Source of the DNA: Candidatus Latescibacterota bacterium
GTDB lineage: Bacteria; Latescibacterota; UBA2968; UBA8231
DNA: 64,000 nt
Direction: 5' to 3'
Assembly (NCBI GenBank): GCA_022820485.1
Contig: JAJEFJ010000096.1
Location: 1 to 64,000, forward strand
The notes under the pieces are model-generated. The model ran no database searches and had not been told where the DNA came from. It saw only the letters and a list, made by a program, of their open reading frames with translations. The position numbers and the translations under genes are program-made. Position 1 is the first letter of the stretch; the number at the start of each line of letters is the position of its first letter. Positions 24,301 to 33,705 of the stretch are shown here, piece after piece.

Positions 24301-25296
24301 ATGTCCAATACTATCAATGCCCTCATTCTCATCTTCGCTCTCGCCGGATTGACCTTGGCCGATGACGCCGAGGTCCGCGGCATCACGATCTCCACGCACG
24401 GCATTGGCCGCGACTGGGGCAGTGACGCCATCGTGCCGACCTTGGAGGACATTCGCGCTGTCGGTGCCAACTGGGTGGCGATCCACCCCTACGCCAGCAT
24501 CCGCGCCGATGGCTCACTCCGGTGGTCGGACATCGACCCGGACAACCCACCAGCCCATATCGTCCGCCCCATTCGCGAGGCCCATCGCTTGGGATTGCGC
24601 ATCTACATCAAGCCCCATATCGCCTATTGGCGCTCGCCCTTCTCTTGGCGGGGCGAGATTACCTTTACACACGCCGAGGATTGGCAGCGGTTCTGGCGGG
24701 ACTATCGGGAGTGGATCGCGCTGTTGGCCACCGTCTGTCGGGAGGCCGACGGCTTCGTCGTCGGCACTGAGTTGGACCGCATGCTGGCCTTTGAGGAAGA
24801 ATGGCGCGCGCTCATTGCCGAGGTGCGCCAGCGCACCGACGCGCCGCTGACCTACGCGGCCAATTGGACTGACTACCGCCAAGTGCCTTTCTGGGATGCC
24901 CTCGACGTCATCGGCATTCAGGCTTATTTCCCCCTCACTGACGATCCCGACTACGACGAGGAGGATATCCGCGCTGGCTGGGCCGAGCGCATGGGGGAAC
25001 TGCGGGCCTTTGGCGAGCTACACAACCGCAACATCCTCTTCACTGAGCTGGGCTACAACCAGTCGCACCAAGCGCCGATTGCGCCGTGGGCGTATCCAGT
25101 GGATGGCGAGGGTGCGCTTCCCGTGCAGGTGGCTTGCATGCGTGCCGCGCTTGACGCCATCGCCGCTGAGCCGCGCGTCGTGGGTGCCTTGCTGTGGAAG
25201 TGGTTTCCGCATCCGCGCCCGGTCGGCCGCAACTTCCAGCTAGCGATCCCGCCGATCAAGCGCGTGCTTGCCGAGGCATGGCTCAATCCGCAATAA
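24301..25296 (+). CDS. GH113-like glycoside hydrolase (TIM barrel)
   Basis: 331 residues with a signal peptide (MSNTINALILIFALAGLTLA). The barrel contains GANWVAIHPYA and IKPHIAYW. Glu157 in VGTELDRM fits the acid/base and Glu249 in ILFTELGY the nucleophile, the pattern of GH113 beta-mannanase-like enzymes. Exported to the periplasm. No ribosome site is obvious, and the start lies directly after the repeat, so it may be a few codons off. Substrate not proven. Confidence 0.8.
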   Translation: MSNTINALILIFALAGLTLADDAEVRGITISTHGIGRDWGSDAIVPTLEDIRAVGANWVAIHPYASIRADGSLRWSDIDPDNPPAHIVRPIREAHRLGLRIYIKPHIAYWRSPFSWRGEITFTHAEDWQRFWRDYREWIALLATVCREADGFVVGTELDRMLAFEEEWRALIAEVRQRTDAPLTYAANWTDYRQVPFWDALDVIGIQAYFPLTDDPDYDEEDIRAGWAERMGELRAFGELHNRNILFTELGYNQSHQAPIAPWAYPVDGEGALPVQVACMRAALDAIAAEPRVVGALLWKWFPHPRPVGRNFQLAIPPIKRVLAEAWLNPQ

Positions 25297-26278
25297 GCCC
25301 GGTCCCGCGCAGCAAGGTTTCCTGTACGAGGAGTTCGTGGTCGAGTGAGCGGTCTGGCCCGTGTTCGCCCTTGAGCACTCTTATAAGGGACGCCAATTCG
25401 AGTTCGTAGAGCCCCTGCCGCGAAATTCCCGTAAAAGGCACCATCTGTTCGCCCTGTGTATAACCATCGGCTGCCTCGGTCAGACAGAGCCGGATGGTAT
25501 GGCCCGGCTCAAAAGGTTCGAGCAAAATCGCGCTGCCGCGATCGCCATAGACCTCAAAGCGCCGCGCCATCGGCTGTGGTTCCATCGCCGCAATATCGAC
25601 CCAAGCCATAGCCCGCTCGTATTCAAAGACGCCGAGCGTGTTGTCCTGAAACGCGGGCACGACGCCAGTGTCGTTGTGCAGAAAGGTCGTCACTTTCTCT
25701 GGCCGTCCCAGAATCCACACCACTTGGTCGAGCATGTGTCCGGCTAGATCGTAGAAGATGCCGCCGTGGTGCCCGGCGGCGATTACTTTGCGCCCGGCCT
25801 CGGTGATGTTGGTGGACATGTGGGCGCGCACTGAATAGACATTGCCCAAAAACCCCGACCGCGCCCACTCCGCGATTTGGTTGAAACCGGGATGGTAGCG
25901 CAGCATAAAGCCCATTTGCACTTGCAGGTCTGCGGCTCTCGCCTCTGCGACGACCCGCTGCCACTGCGCCCAATCGTCTCCGGCTGGCTTGTCGTACCAC
26001 ACGTGCTTGCCGGCTTGGACGATGCGCTCGGTCTGGTCCAAGCTCTCGTCGTTGCGGCCCTCGGAGGCGACGGCGACGATGGAGCTATCGCCGAGCAGTT
26101 CTTCCTCGCTGTCCAAGAAGCGGACCTGCCGGTAGGGTTCGTCGTCAGCAATTTGCTGGCGGCGCTCGGCGTCGGGTTCGTACAGGCCGACGACTTCGAC
26201 CTCGGGATTGTCGAGCATTGCCTTGAGTTTGCCAGCGGCGTGACCGTGCTTGGTGCCGTATTGCGCCATGCGGATCAT
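25283..26278 (-). CDS. Gfo/Idh/MocA-family oxidoreductase
   Basis: 331 residues. The Rossmann N-terminus MIRMAQYGTKHGHAAGKLKAM is followed by VGLYEPDAERR and HVWYDKPAGDDW, where KPAG carries the catalytic Lys. The C-terminal half is the usual alpha/beta sheet domain. ATG at 26278 follows GAGGAG. It probably oxidises or reduces a sugar or inositol. It overlaps the glycosidase stop by 14 bases on the other strand. Confidence 0.9.
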   Translation of the reverse strand: MIRMAQYGTKHGHAAGKLKAMLDNPEVEVVGLYEPDAERRQQIADDEPYRQVRFLDSEEELLGDSSIVAVASEGRNDESLDQTERIVQAGKHVWYDKPAGDDWAQWQRVVAEARAADLQVQMGFMLRYHPGFNQIAEWARSGFLGNVYSVRAHMSTNITEAGRKVIAAGHHGGIFYDLAGHMLDQVVWILGRPEKVTTFLHNDTGVVPAFQDNTLGVFEYERAMAWVDIAAMEPQPMARRFEVYGDRGSAILLEPFEPGHTIRLCLTEAADGYTQGEQMVPFTGISRQGLYELELASLIRVLKGEHGPDRSLDHELLVQETLLRGTGLIAD

Positions 26279-26301
26279 GGGATCTCCTCGCGGAAAAGGG
26301 G

Positions 26302-26432
26302 GAATCAAAACCCGATCAAACGTTGAAAATTGTCGTAAAATACTGTTTTTACAAGATATTTTAACATCCGAGACATCGGCTTTGCGCCCAGAATCAAAAC
26401 CCGATCAAACGTTGGCCTCTCACGCCCAAAAC
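26302..26432. repeat. 131-bp direct repeat, copy 1
   Basis: Near-identical to 27931-28061. Each copy carries GAATCAAAACCCGATCAAAC twice, 89 bases apart (26302 and 26391). This copy includes the last codons and stop of the AlbA_2-type gene at 26420. The pair brackets that gene. Confidence 0.85.
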
Positions 26433-27883
26433 GGCACGTAGCCCGATTGCGGACGCTTGGGGTCGGCGACTTTGATGAGTTGCCGGTCTCGCGCTCGTCG
26501 GATCACCTGTGACACTTGTGCGGCATTTCGCGTATCTATACCTAAACGTGCTCGCAGGCTGCTGTTTTTCATCAATTCTCCATTCACAAACTTCAACACG
26601 GCGTGCTGGTAGCACGCCCGGACGCGCTCTTCGACCGTCATCGCGGCAAATCGGCGCGGCGCAAAAAGAACCGCACAAGTCGCCTCTATCCCGCCTTCTT
26701 GGACGCGAAAATCCGGTGGCGGCAACTGATAGAGTTCCACAGCCGCCACGACCTTGTCGATACCTGTACCTTGCTCCTCGCACAACTTCATGCGCCGCAT
26801 GAAAGCGGCAAGTGCTTCGTTTCTCGAGCGCGGCGGGGAGTCGATAAACCGATTGGGGCTAATCAGCGGCTTGCCCGGATTGGTGACCTCCAGCCGGTTG
26901 CTGAAGAGTTCAATCGACGGTCCGGCCCCAGTGATGGTCATGTCTTGGTGAATGAGCGCATTGGCGATCAACTCGCGGAGGGCAATCGGCGGGAACAGCG
27001 GCTGCTCGATTCGGAAAACTTGGTCAATCTGCTCGTTCCTCGGTAACAGCCGGTCGATAAACTCAACAAGTTTGGCAAAGCCAACGGCGTAACCGCGTGG
27101 TTCGTCGTGTCGGTGGGTTACCACATCCGCACGTCCCATCCCATTGTAGGCCGTGAAGCGCACCGCCTTACGCGCAATCCGCGAGTCGAACTCATCGAGG
27201 CGATTGGCAAACAGAATCGCGCCCAGATTGGTGATATTCCAGCGGCCACCGACATCTGGGGTGATGATTTGGTCCTGGTTCAATCGTTCCAAGATTGCTT
27301 GCGGATTGGCCATCAGTGGTTGGTCCATAAGCGCGAAATAGCTCGCATAGTCAATGCGGGCCAGTACGTCATCGTCTGTGAGGAACTGTGCGGCGATGCC
27401 GCTTTCCCAGAGATAGGGCTGGAGCTTGCCCCAGAGAGTTTTTTGACGGTCAGGATAATCGGATAAGCGCGGTGTTGCCGAACCGATTCGGATATACGCG
27501 GTGCGCTCAAACTCCACTGGACTTGTGGTTGCGGAGGGAATCTCAAGCAGAACCAGCCTTCCCTCTGGATGCGCCACAATCTGAAATGTGAAGGCGACAT
27601 CTGGGCTGAGCCGCTGCGCGAGCCAAAACGCCAGCGGCTGGCCATGGCGTTTGACGGCATCTGGCTCAAAGTGCGTCCCGGTTATGGCGCGGTCGGAATC
27701 CCGCACCCCCCAAAGTAGATAGGCGAAATTTTGCTCTGCCAGCGCAGCGGCATTGGCGAGGGCCGAGATGTATTTGCCGATCACGGGGGGCGCAAAGTTG
27801 TTTTCCTTGAATTCAACACAGCTAGTCTCGGCAGACGCCGCCAGCAAATCGTCGATCAGCGCGAGGGTGCGGGTGTCGTTCAT
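26420..27883 (-). CDS. AlbA_2-domain / RecG-like ATPase transcriptional regulator
   Basis: About 487 residues. The N-terminal AlbA_2 (Schlafen-like) domain begins with ETSCVEFKENNFAPPVIGKYISALANAA and shows LLWGVRD. A central GHKL-type ATPase follows (LRELIANALIHQDM, FSNRLEVTNPGKPL, EEQGTGIDKVV), then a winged-helix tail (ARLGIDTRNAAQVSQVIRRARDRQLI). The start at 27883 is chosen over 27937, which lies closer to the flanking repeat. Function is likely regulation or defence; exact role unknown. It is bracketed by 131-bp direct repeats. Confidence 0.8.
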   Translation of the reverse strand: MNDTRTLALIDDLLAASAETSCVEFKENNFAPPVIGKYISALANAAALAEQNFAYLLWGVRDSDRAITGTHFEPDAVKRHGQPLAFWLAQRLSPDVAFTFQIVAHPEGRLVLLEIPSATTSPVEFERTAYIRIGSATPRLSDYPDRQKTLWGKLQPYLWESGIAAQFLTDDDVLARIDYASYFALMDQPLMANPQAILERLNQDQIITPDVGGRWNITNLGAILFANRLDEFDSRIARKAVRFTAYNGMGRADVVTHRHDEPRGYAVGFAKLVEFIDRLLPRNEQIDQVFRIEQPLFPPIALRELIANALIHQDMTITGAGPSIELFSNRLEVTNPGKPLISPNRFIDSPPRSRNEALAAFMRRMKLCEEQGTGIDKVVAAVELYQLPPPDFRVQEGGIEATCAVLFAPRRFAAMTVEERVRACYQHAVLKFVNGELMKNSSLRARLGIDTRNAAQVSQVIRRARDRQLIKVADPKRPQSGYVPFWA

Positions 27884-27930
27884 GCGTTCATTTCCCTGCG
27901 GACAGCATGGCCGTGTTCGCTGTAAAGGTA

Positions 27931-28061
27931 GAATCAAAACCCGATCAAACGTTGAAAATCGTCGTAAGATACTGTTTTTACAAGAGACTTTAACATCCGA
28001 GATATCGGCTTTGCGCCCAGAATCAAAACCCGATCAAACGTTGGCCTCTCACGCCCAAAAC
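27931..28061. repeat. 131-bp direct repeat, copy 2
   Basis: Same length and internal pattern as copy 1 (24-base words at 27931 and 28020). It includes the terminal codons of the AlbA_2 gene although the gene itself ends at copy 1, so this copy was duplicated together with the gene end. Confidence 0.85.
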
Positions 28062-28160
28062 ATTGGTGAATCGGTTTGGGACGGGTTGTCGTTTCCTAGG
28101 ACAGGCGCGTATCCAAGCCGCCCGCGGAAATCAGGGCCTTTGTAAGATGATTTTGCCACC

Positions 28161-28311
28161 CGGTTCATCCCCGCGCCTGCGGGGAACATCAGCACGTCGA
28201 AGGGGTCAAGCGGCTCTAACGCGGTTCATCCTCGCGCCTGCGGGGAACATTTGTGGCTCGTTGGTGCTGTTGGCCTCGCGCTCGGCTCATTCCCGCGTGT
28301 GCGGGAAACAC
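28161..28311. CRISPR. Mini CRISPR array, type I-E repeats
   Basis: Three 29-base repeats at 28161-28189, 28222-28250 and 28283-28311, spaced exactly 61 bases apart with two 32-base spacers. The first two follow the type I-E consensus (CGGTTCATCCCCGCGCC then TGCGGGGAACA); the third has several changes and is probably a degenerate terminal repeat. By analogy with known I-E repeats the transcript would be read from the minus strand, but no leader is obvious. The only cas gene nearby is a decayed cas3. Confidence 0.85.
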
Positions 28312-28375
28312 TGCTTGCTTTGTTTGGTCCAAAAGTTATCGGATGGACGGAGAATGTACAAAATTGGATGGTTAC

Positions 28376-28627
28376 TTATGGCGTCCGCTCGGCATTGCTG
28401 GCGGGTGGCCGGTTTGCCGTCAAGTAGCCTAGCCCCTCAATGCGACCTTCGAGGCGTGCTAAGCGCTCATTTGTCGAGTGTAGCTGTACTTCAATGCGAT
28501 CAATGTGCCCGTCAAGCCGTTCAATTTGCGCCTCAAGGCCGCCATTGAGTGTCAGTGTCAGACCGGCTAGCGCTGCGCCGACTGCCAAGATACCGACTAA
28601 CTCGTTACTGATTCGTCGTCCGTTCAT
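28376..28627 (-). CDS. Small membrane protein with coiled coil
   Basis: 83 residues. One membrane helix (ELVGILAVGAALAGLTLTL) is followed by a heptad-rich segment (LEAQIERLDGHIDRIEVQL). AGAGGAGG precedes the ATG at a good distance. Sits between the CRISPR remnant and the cas3 fragments. Topology resembles XhlA-like or phage-related small proteins, but I cannot assign a function. Confidence 0.65.
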   Translation of the reverse strand: MNGRRISNELVGILAVGAALAGLTLTLNGGLEAQIERLDGHIDRIEVQLHSTNERLARLEGRIEGLGYLTANRPPASNAERTP

Positions 28628-28744
28628 GTGTCGCCTCCTCTAGCGGTTCAGGTTGGATTCAGAATAAATAGCATAAGAACAGGCTATTGCTTAATTGTAC
28701 ACATAGTACAGATAGATGCAACCGATTTCAACCGCCGATGGAAT

Positions 28745-30023
28745 TTAGGCCATGCCTCGTTTTTTGGAATATGTGAAATCGTTATCCGCCCCTGCCAATC
28801 GCACCCGTCCATCTTTTTCTATCACGGCAATAAGTATCTCGCAGCGCTCCCACTCCGGCCAGTCGCGTTTAGCCTGCTCGTGCAGGGCCTGATCCTCGGT
28901 CGGCGGCAAAGCTCCAGCGAGAAATTTTTTCCGCACCCGGATTTCGGACAAAGCCCAAGCCCTGTTGGGATCGTCGTCGGAGCACAAAGGAATAAGACGC
29001 CCTTCCGCTCTTCTGGATCGCGCAGGCCGAGTCCCTTGGCAAACGCCTCTGTCATATTGCGGCGCTGCTCCAGAGATAAGGTCGCCGAGAGTACGATGGC
29101 GGAGCCGCCGTTTTGGGCGTGAAGTTTTAGCAGCGCGGAGAGTTCCTCGCCCATATAGGCATCAAAGCAATGGGCTTCATCAACGATGAGGATGCGGCCC
29201 GCCAGCCCATATTGCCGCAAGGTTAAATGTTTTTTGGGCAGGACGGCGAGAAAGGCTTGGTCAATGGTCCCCGCTCCGACATCTGCGTAAAAGGCTTTCT
29301 TTCGGTTATCTGCAATCCATTGGGTACAAAAGGCGGATGTGGTTTCATCCTCGCTGTCGTTAGCCATGTCAGTAGAGTTGACGATGGTGCGGAACGCCTC
29401 GGACAGGTTCGACTTGCCGTGTGCCAAGACGAGTGAGAGGCCTTTGGAGGCTGAAGTTTCAAACAACTTCAGGTAAGTCCCCGCCAGCCGCGATCGGCGT
29501 TTACTTCATCCTGCCCCTCGGGTGGTCGTCCATGGTGCCCCGCAATGGCAGCAATGATCGGTGCTATATCATAAGGGATGCTAGGGAATAAGCTGGTGAA
29601 CTCTTGGGCAATTGGCTCGGCCCTGAGAAGAATAGCCGTGTTGCGCCAATGAGGGCGGTCAGGGACCTCTCTCCTCTGGCCAAGGCTCTGCTCTGGCCAT
29701 AATTCGGGCACCTTTGCCTGAAAGCTGCGTGAAAATTTGCCGAGATCGTGTACGCCAGCCAGAAAAGCCGTGGTCTTGGCTAAGCACTCTGGACTCGCTT
29801 TCAGCAAAGCGGCTTCGCGCTCAAGACGGGTAGAATTCAATTGCTGCCATTGCAGGGCAACGGCGGCGACATCCATTAAATGATGTAAGACAGGCTTATA
29901 GCTACGTTGCCCTTCGGTATCATTGAATACAGTTTCCGAGGAATTGTCAGAACTACGCAGCGTCTTGCCCCAGAATGCTAGCAGGCGACCCTCTTCCATC
30001 TCAACGCCCCATCCACCCGCCAT
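28745..30023 (-). pseudogene. cas3: Eroded cas3 (type I-E nuclease-helicase)
   Basis: Three pieces in three frames. The HD nuclease part (29469-30023) keeps HHLMDVAAVA, VHDLGKFSRSFQ and AGHHG. A helicase part (28980-29466) keeps LAHGKSNLSEAF, GTIDQAFLAVLPKKH, the DEAH box (LIVDEAHCFDAYMGEEL) and VLSATL. The C-terminal part (28745-28987) keeps WALSEIRVRKKFLAG and DFTYSKKRGMA. Walker A and the second RecA domain are missing, so it cannot work as Cas3. The 5' end runs into the SDR gene. No Cascade, cas1 or cas2 genes are present. Confidence 0.88.
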
Positions 30024-30768
30024 CGACGATTACGATGGCCCCGTGCACGTAGTCAGCGGCCTGCGACGACAACCACACTACCGCGCCTTTTAAGTCGTCC
30101 GGCGTGCCCCACCGACCTGCTGGAATTCTTACTAGTAACTGTTCATTGCGCACCGGGTCGTCGCGCAGGGCTTGATTGTTGTCGGTGGCGATATAGCCGG
30201 GGGCAATAGCATTGACGTTGACTCCGCGACCGGCCCACTCGTTGGCCAGCGCCATGGTCAACTGCCCGATTCCGCCTTTGGCCGCGGCATAGCCCGGCAC
30301 TGTGATGCCGCCTTGGAAGGTCAGCACCGAAGCGGTGAAGACGATCTTGCCCCGGCCTCGGGACAGCATCTGTTTGCCGAATTCCCGCGCCAGCACGAAC
30401 TGTGCGTTTAAGTTGACCTCGATGACGTGGTCCCAGTCTTCGTCTCCATGTTCCTCAGCTAGGGCGCGCCGAATCGTACCGGCGTTGTTGATGAGGATGT
30501 CGATTGGGCCGACTTCGGAATTGACCTGCTCGACGAAGGCGCGGACCGCCTCCCGATCGCTGAAATCGCAGGCATAGCCTGTGAAGCGCTTGCCGCGCTC
30601 GGCAATGTCTTTGCCGACTTCGGAGTCTGCTTCCAGCGAGGCGCTGACGCCGACGATATCCGCTCCCGCCTCGGCCAATGCTTGCGCAAACCCGCGCCCG
30701 ATGCCTCGGCGGCACCCGGTGACCAGTGCCGTCTGGCCGTCGAGCTTAAAAAGGTCCAAGATGCTCAT
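30001..30768 (-). CDS. SDR oxidoreductase, KduD-like
   Basis: 255 residues. TGCRRGIGRG binds NAD(P), NNAG stabilises the sheet, and Ser-Tyr-Lys lies in FTASVLTFQGG to YAAAKGG. MSILDLFKLDGQTALVTG is the usual start of 2-deoxy-D-gluconate 3-dehydrogenases (KduD). Last gene of the seven-gene operon; its start lies one base from the alcohol dehydrogenase stop. Likely NAD-linked oxidation of a keto-deoxy sugar acid. Confidence 0.88.
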   Translation of the reverse strand: MSILDLFKLDGQTALVTGCRRGIGRGFAQALAEAGADIVGVSASLEADSEVGKDIAERGKRFTGYACDFSDREAVRAFVEQVNSEVGPIDILINNAGTIRRALAEEHGDEDWDHVIEVNLNAQFVLAREFGKQMLSRGRGKIVFTASVLTFQGGITVPGYAAAKGGIGQLTMALANEWAGRGVNVNAIAPGYIATDNNQALRDDPVRNEQLLVRIPAGRWGTPDDLKGAVVWLSSQAADYVHGAIVIVDGGWMGR

Positions 30769-30769
30769 C

Positions 30770-31792
30770 CTATTCCCCTTGGGTGTCGATTAAAATTTTG
30801 ACCGCGTCCGTGCCCGCTGTCAGCCGGGCAAAGGCGTCGGGTAGCGCGTCTAAGGGAAGGCACTCAGTAATCAGCTCGTTGAGCGGCAGCGCGCCGCTGG
30901 CCGCTAGCTCAATGGCGCGGTCGTAGTCCTCGGGTTCGTACACGCGCACGCCGCACATTTTTAACTCGCGCCAGAAGAATTGGAAGAGATCAACTTTGGG
31001 CGCGTCAGCGAAAATCGCCACTACCACGATCCGCCCCCGGACCTTGGCGAGCTTAGTCATTACCTCGGCTCCGGCCGACGAACCGGAAACCTCGAAGACT
31101 GCGTCGGCCCCCGCGCCCTCGGTCCAGGCTTCGACGTGGGAGACCAAGTCCTCTTCCAGTGGATGGACGGTTTCCAGCCCCAGTGCGTGCGCCGCTTGCA
31201 GCCGAAAGGCATTGACTTCGGCCACTCGCACCTCGGCTCCCGCATGCTGTGCCACCAGCGCGTTGAGTAGGCCGATCGGGCCGCCGCCGATCACTACCAC
31301 CTTCTCGCCCGGCACCACCTCGCCCAAGCGCACGTCGTGGCAGGCAACTGCTAGCGGCTCGACTAGGGCACCCAGCGTCATCGGCATGTCGTCCGGCAGG
31401 CGGTGCAGTGTGTGGGCTGGCACGGTCCACGACCCTTGGAAGGCCCCCGGACTGTCGATGCCGATGAAGTTTAGGTTCTGGCAGATGTGGCCATTGCCGG
31501 CGTTGCAGGCCGCGCACGCGCCGCAAGCCTCTAAGGGGCGCACTACGACCGGATCGCCCACGGCCCAGCCTGCGACATCGGCTCCGACTTCCGCGATCCG
31601 ACCCGACATCTCGTGCCCAATGACTTGGGGCATGTCGATCCGGCGATCCTGATGGCCTAGGTAAATGTGGATGTCCGTGCCGCATACGCCGCAATAGGCC
31701 ACTTCGATCCGCACCTGATCTGCGCTGGGGGATTGCACCTGGCACTCGCCGATTTCGACGGTGCGGTCGCCGCAGTAATAGGCTGCCTTCAT
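30770..31792 (-). CDS. Zinc-dependent alcohol/sorbitol dehydrogenase family
   Basis: 340 residues. CGVCGTDIHIYLGH and GHEMSGRIAEVG supply catalytic zinc ligands; the structural zinc loop is CGACAACNAGNGHIC. The nucleotide fold is VVIGGGPIGLLNALVAQ. The start at 31792 overlaps the phosphodiesterase stop by four bases; a longer frame is not needed. Probably oxidises a polyol or sugar acid in the operon pathway. Confidence 0.92.
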   Translation of the reverse strand: MKAAYYCGDRTVEIGECQVQSPSADQVRIEVAYCGVCGTDIHIYLGHQDRRIDMPQVIGHEMSGRIAEVGADVAGWAVGDPVVVRPLEACGACAACNAGNGHICQNLNFIGIDSPGAFQGSWTVPAHTLHRLPDDMPMTLGALVEPLAVACHDVRLGEVVPGEKVVVIGGGPIGLLNALVAQHAGAEVRVAEVNAFRLQAAHALGLETVHPLEEDLVSHVEAWTEGAGADAVFEVSGSSAGAEVMTKLAKVRGRIVVVAIFADAPKVDLFQFFWRELKMCGVRVYEPEDYDRAIELAASGALPLNELITECLPLDALPDAFARLTAGTDAVKILIDTQGE

Positions 31793-33690
31793 CGCAGATG
31801 CCAGTCCGCGTCTTCGAGTGCCTCGTAGATCACGCCGCCCTCCACCTGCGCGGGCATGGGGATGCCGAGTAAGTAGCACAGCGTCGGCGCGACGTCCACC
31901 GCTCGCACCTGCCGCTCGAGTGCCAGCCCTTGCTTTACGCCGGCACCAGCCAGCACGAATGTGCAGTGCTGGCCGCCGATGCCGAGCGTGGCCGAGGGTA
32001 GCTGCTTGCCGTGCGCGCCGTCGTATTCGGGCCGCAGCGCATAGACCACATCGCCGACGAGTTCGCCCGCCAGATTGACCATCTCTGCGTCTTCCCGCGT
32101 CAGCGCGAGGGCAAAAGGAGCACGCCCGGTCTGCGGATGGCGATAGGCGTGGAGGGCTTCGATGAGGTCGAGCCGCGTCTGCTCGTAGTCGCTGGGATCG
32201 ACGATCCCCGTAGGCTCGCGTCCCTTGAGATTGATGAAGATGTGGACCAGCCCCACATTGGCCGCCTGCGTCCGCTGCCAGTCGATCTGCTTTTTCTCGG
32301 CGTCTGCATAGACCAAAAAGCCCGCCTGTTCCAGGACCTCGGCGATATCGACCGGCCGGTGCTGGTTGGGGGTGCCGCCGTGGTCGGCGACGACCGCGAC
32401 GACTGTGTCGTCATCGGCCAGCTCGACGACGCGGCCGATCATGCCGTCGATGGAAGCATAGGTTTGAGCCACGCCCGCTTGGCAGCGCGCCAGCGTGTGC
32501 GCGTCGGCTCCGCTGCATTCGTCGGCTTGTGAGAGGAAGAAGTGGCTGGTGTAATCCGAGGCGTGAGTTTCGATGAACAGCACGTCCCAGTCGTTGCTCT
32601 CCGTCAGGTAAGCAGCCACCTCGGCCAGCCGCTGGTGGTGAAAGTCCAACAGCTCGAAATAGGTGTCGTCATCGACTACGCCCAAAGCGTCGCGTGCTGG
32701 ATTCTGCAGGAAATTGCCGACGTTTTCGTCGATCTGCTGCGCCACTTCTTCCGGCTGTGTGTACCCGGTAGCCGGCCAGACTTGCGGCACAAAAAGCTCG
32801 AACACATCGCCTGCTGCGCTCAGACTGACGAGCTTCATGCGCACGTAGCCGTCAAGCGCTTGGCCGTCGATTTCAAAGCTGTCCTTCCACCACTCGGTCC
32901 ATTGGCCTACGGATAGCTCGGCGACTCGGTCACTCGCATCGCGGCTGCGGCAGATTAGCAGCCGGTCGTAGCCCTTGTCGGCCGAGGCGTATATCAGGCC
33001 GTAGAAATGCTTAGGCGTTCCCTCTCGGCCTTGTCGGCGCATATCCGCTCGTCCGCGTTTGAGCATCTCGACGACTAGCTCTACTTCTTTGGGCGGCAGC
33101 GCGGATGTGGGCGCGTCTTGCCAGCCCTCGGCTGGGACGATTTCTACCGGATCGACGTTGCGCACCTTTTGCAAGGCGCTCGGGTCCAACGTCTCGGGAT
33201 CGCGCGGCCCGCCGATTGGCCGGGGCGTCCAGCCGCCGCCGACAAAGAGATGGTAGCCGGTGATCTGATGCACGTTGGATACGCCCGGGCCGGTGCCCTC
33301 GACTTGGATGCCGGTTTGCACGGTCGGCGGCCAGGACATCTCCCACTTGACCAAGATCGGCTTTTTGCCGGCCCGCTCGACCGTGTTCCACATGTACTCG
33401 GCCTGCGAAAGTTGGGTGTTGATGCCCCACACGGTCTCGTCGAGACGCCCGCCGAGCTTGCGAATGTTGAAGTCCATGACCTGATGGGTCCCCGCCCAAG
33501 CCCCGGTCGAAGTGGCCGTCCAGCCGGGTGGTGTCAGGGTTGGAAAGACGCCGATCATGGGCCGTTTGACGCCCTGCGCCATGAGTTGACCCAAGTGGGG
33601 CATGTGACCTTGGTCCACCATGTGTTGCACCAACTCCATGGCGGCTCCGTCCATGCCGATGACGATGGCTTTTTGCGCCGGACTCTGCAT
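31789..33690 (-). CDS. Type I phosphodiesterase / alkaline-phosphatase-superfamily protein
   Basis: 633 residues. KAIVIGMDGAAMELVQ gives the first metal site; TLTPPGWTATSTG places the Thr nucleophile; VVAVVADHGGTPNQHRP and FVLAGAGVKQG complete the fold. No signal peptide. It resembles nucleotide pyrophosphatase/phosphodiesterase proteins and probably hydrolyses a phosphate or sulfate ester. Coupled to the alcohol dehydrogenase gene. Confidence 0.85.
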   Translation of the reverse strand: MQSPAQKAIVIGMDGAAMELVQHMVDQGHMPHLGQLMAQGVKRPMIGVFPTLTPPGWTATSTGAWAGTHQVMDFNIRKLGGRLDETVWGINTQLSQAEYMWNTVERAGKKPILVKWEMSWPPTVQTGIQVEGTGPGVSNVHQITGYHLFVGGGWTPRPIGGPRDPETLDPSALQKVRNVDPVEIVPAEGWQDAPTSALPPKEVELVVEMLKRGRADMRRQGREGTPKHFYGLIYASADKGYDRLLICRSRDASDRVAELSVGQWTEWWKDSFEIDGQALDGYVRMKLVSLSAAGDVFELFVPQVWPATGYTQPEEVAQQIDENVGNFLQNPARDALGVVDDDTYFELLDFHHQRLAEVAAYLTESNDWDVLFIETHASDYTSHFFLSQADECSGADAHTLARCQAGVAQTYASIDGMIGRVVELADDDTVVAVVADHGGTPNQHRPVDIAEVLEQAGFLVYADAEKKQIDWQRTQAANVGLVHIFINLKGREPTGIVDPSDYEQTRLDLIEALHAYRHPQTGRAPFALALTREDAEMVNLAGELVGDVVYALRPEYDGAHGKQLPSATLGIGGQHCTFVLAGAGVKQGLALERQVRAVDVAPTLCYLLGIPMPAQVEGGVIYEALEDADWHLR

Positions 33691-33705
33691 GTAATTCTCC
33701 TGTAG

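Noticed and set aside
26302..26414. Repeat pair considered as a CRISPR
   Set aside because: The two 24-base words are 89 bases apart and the intervening sequence is nearly identical in both 131-bp copies, so the spacers are not unique.
28063..28548. 161-codon plus-strand frame
   Set aside because: It runs through the CRISPR repeats and opposite the small membrane protein; no ribosome site or domain.
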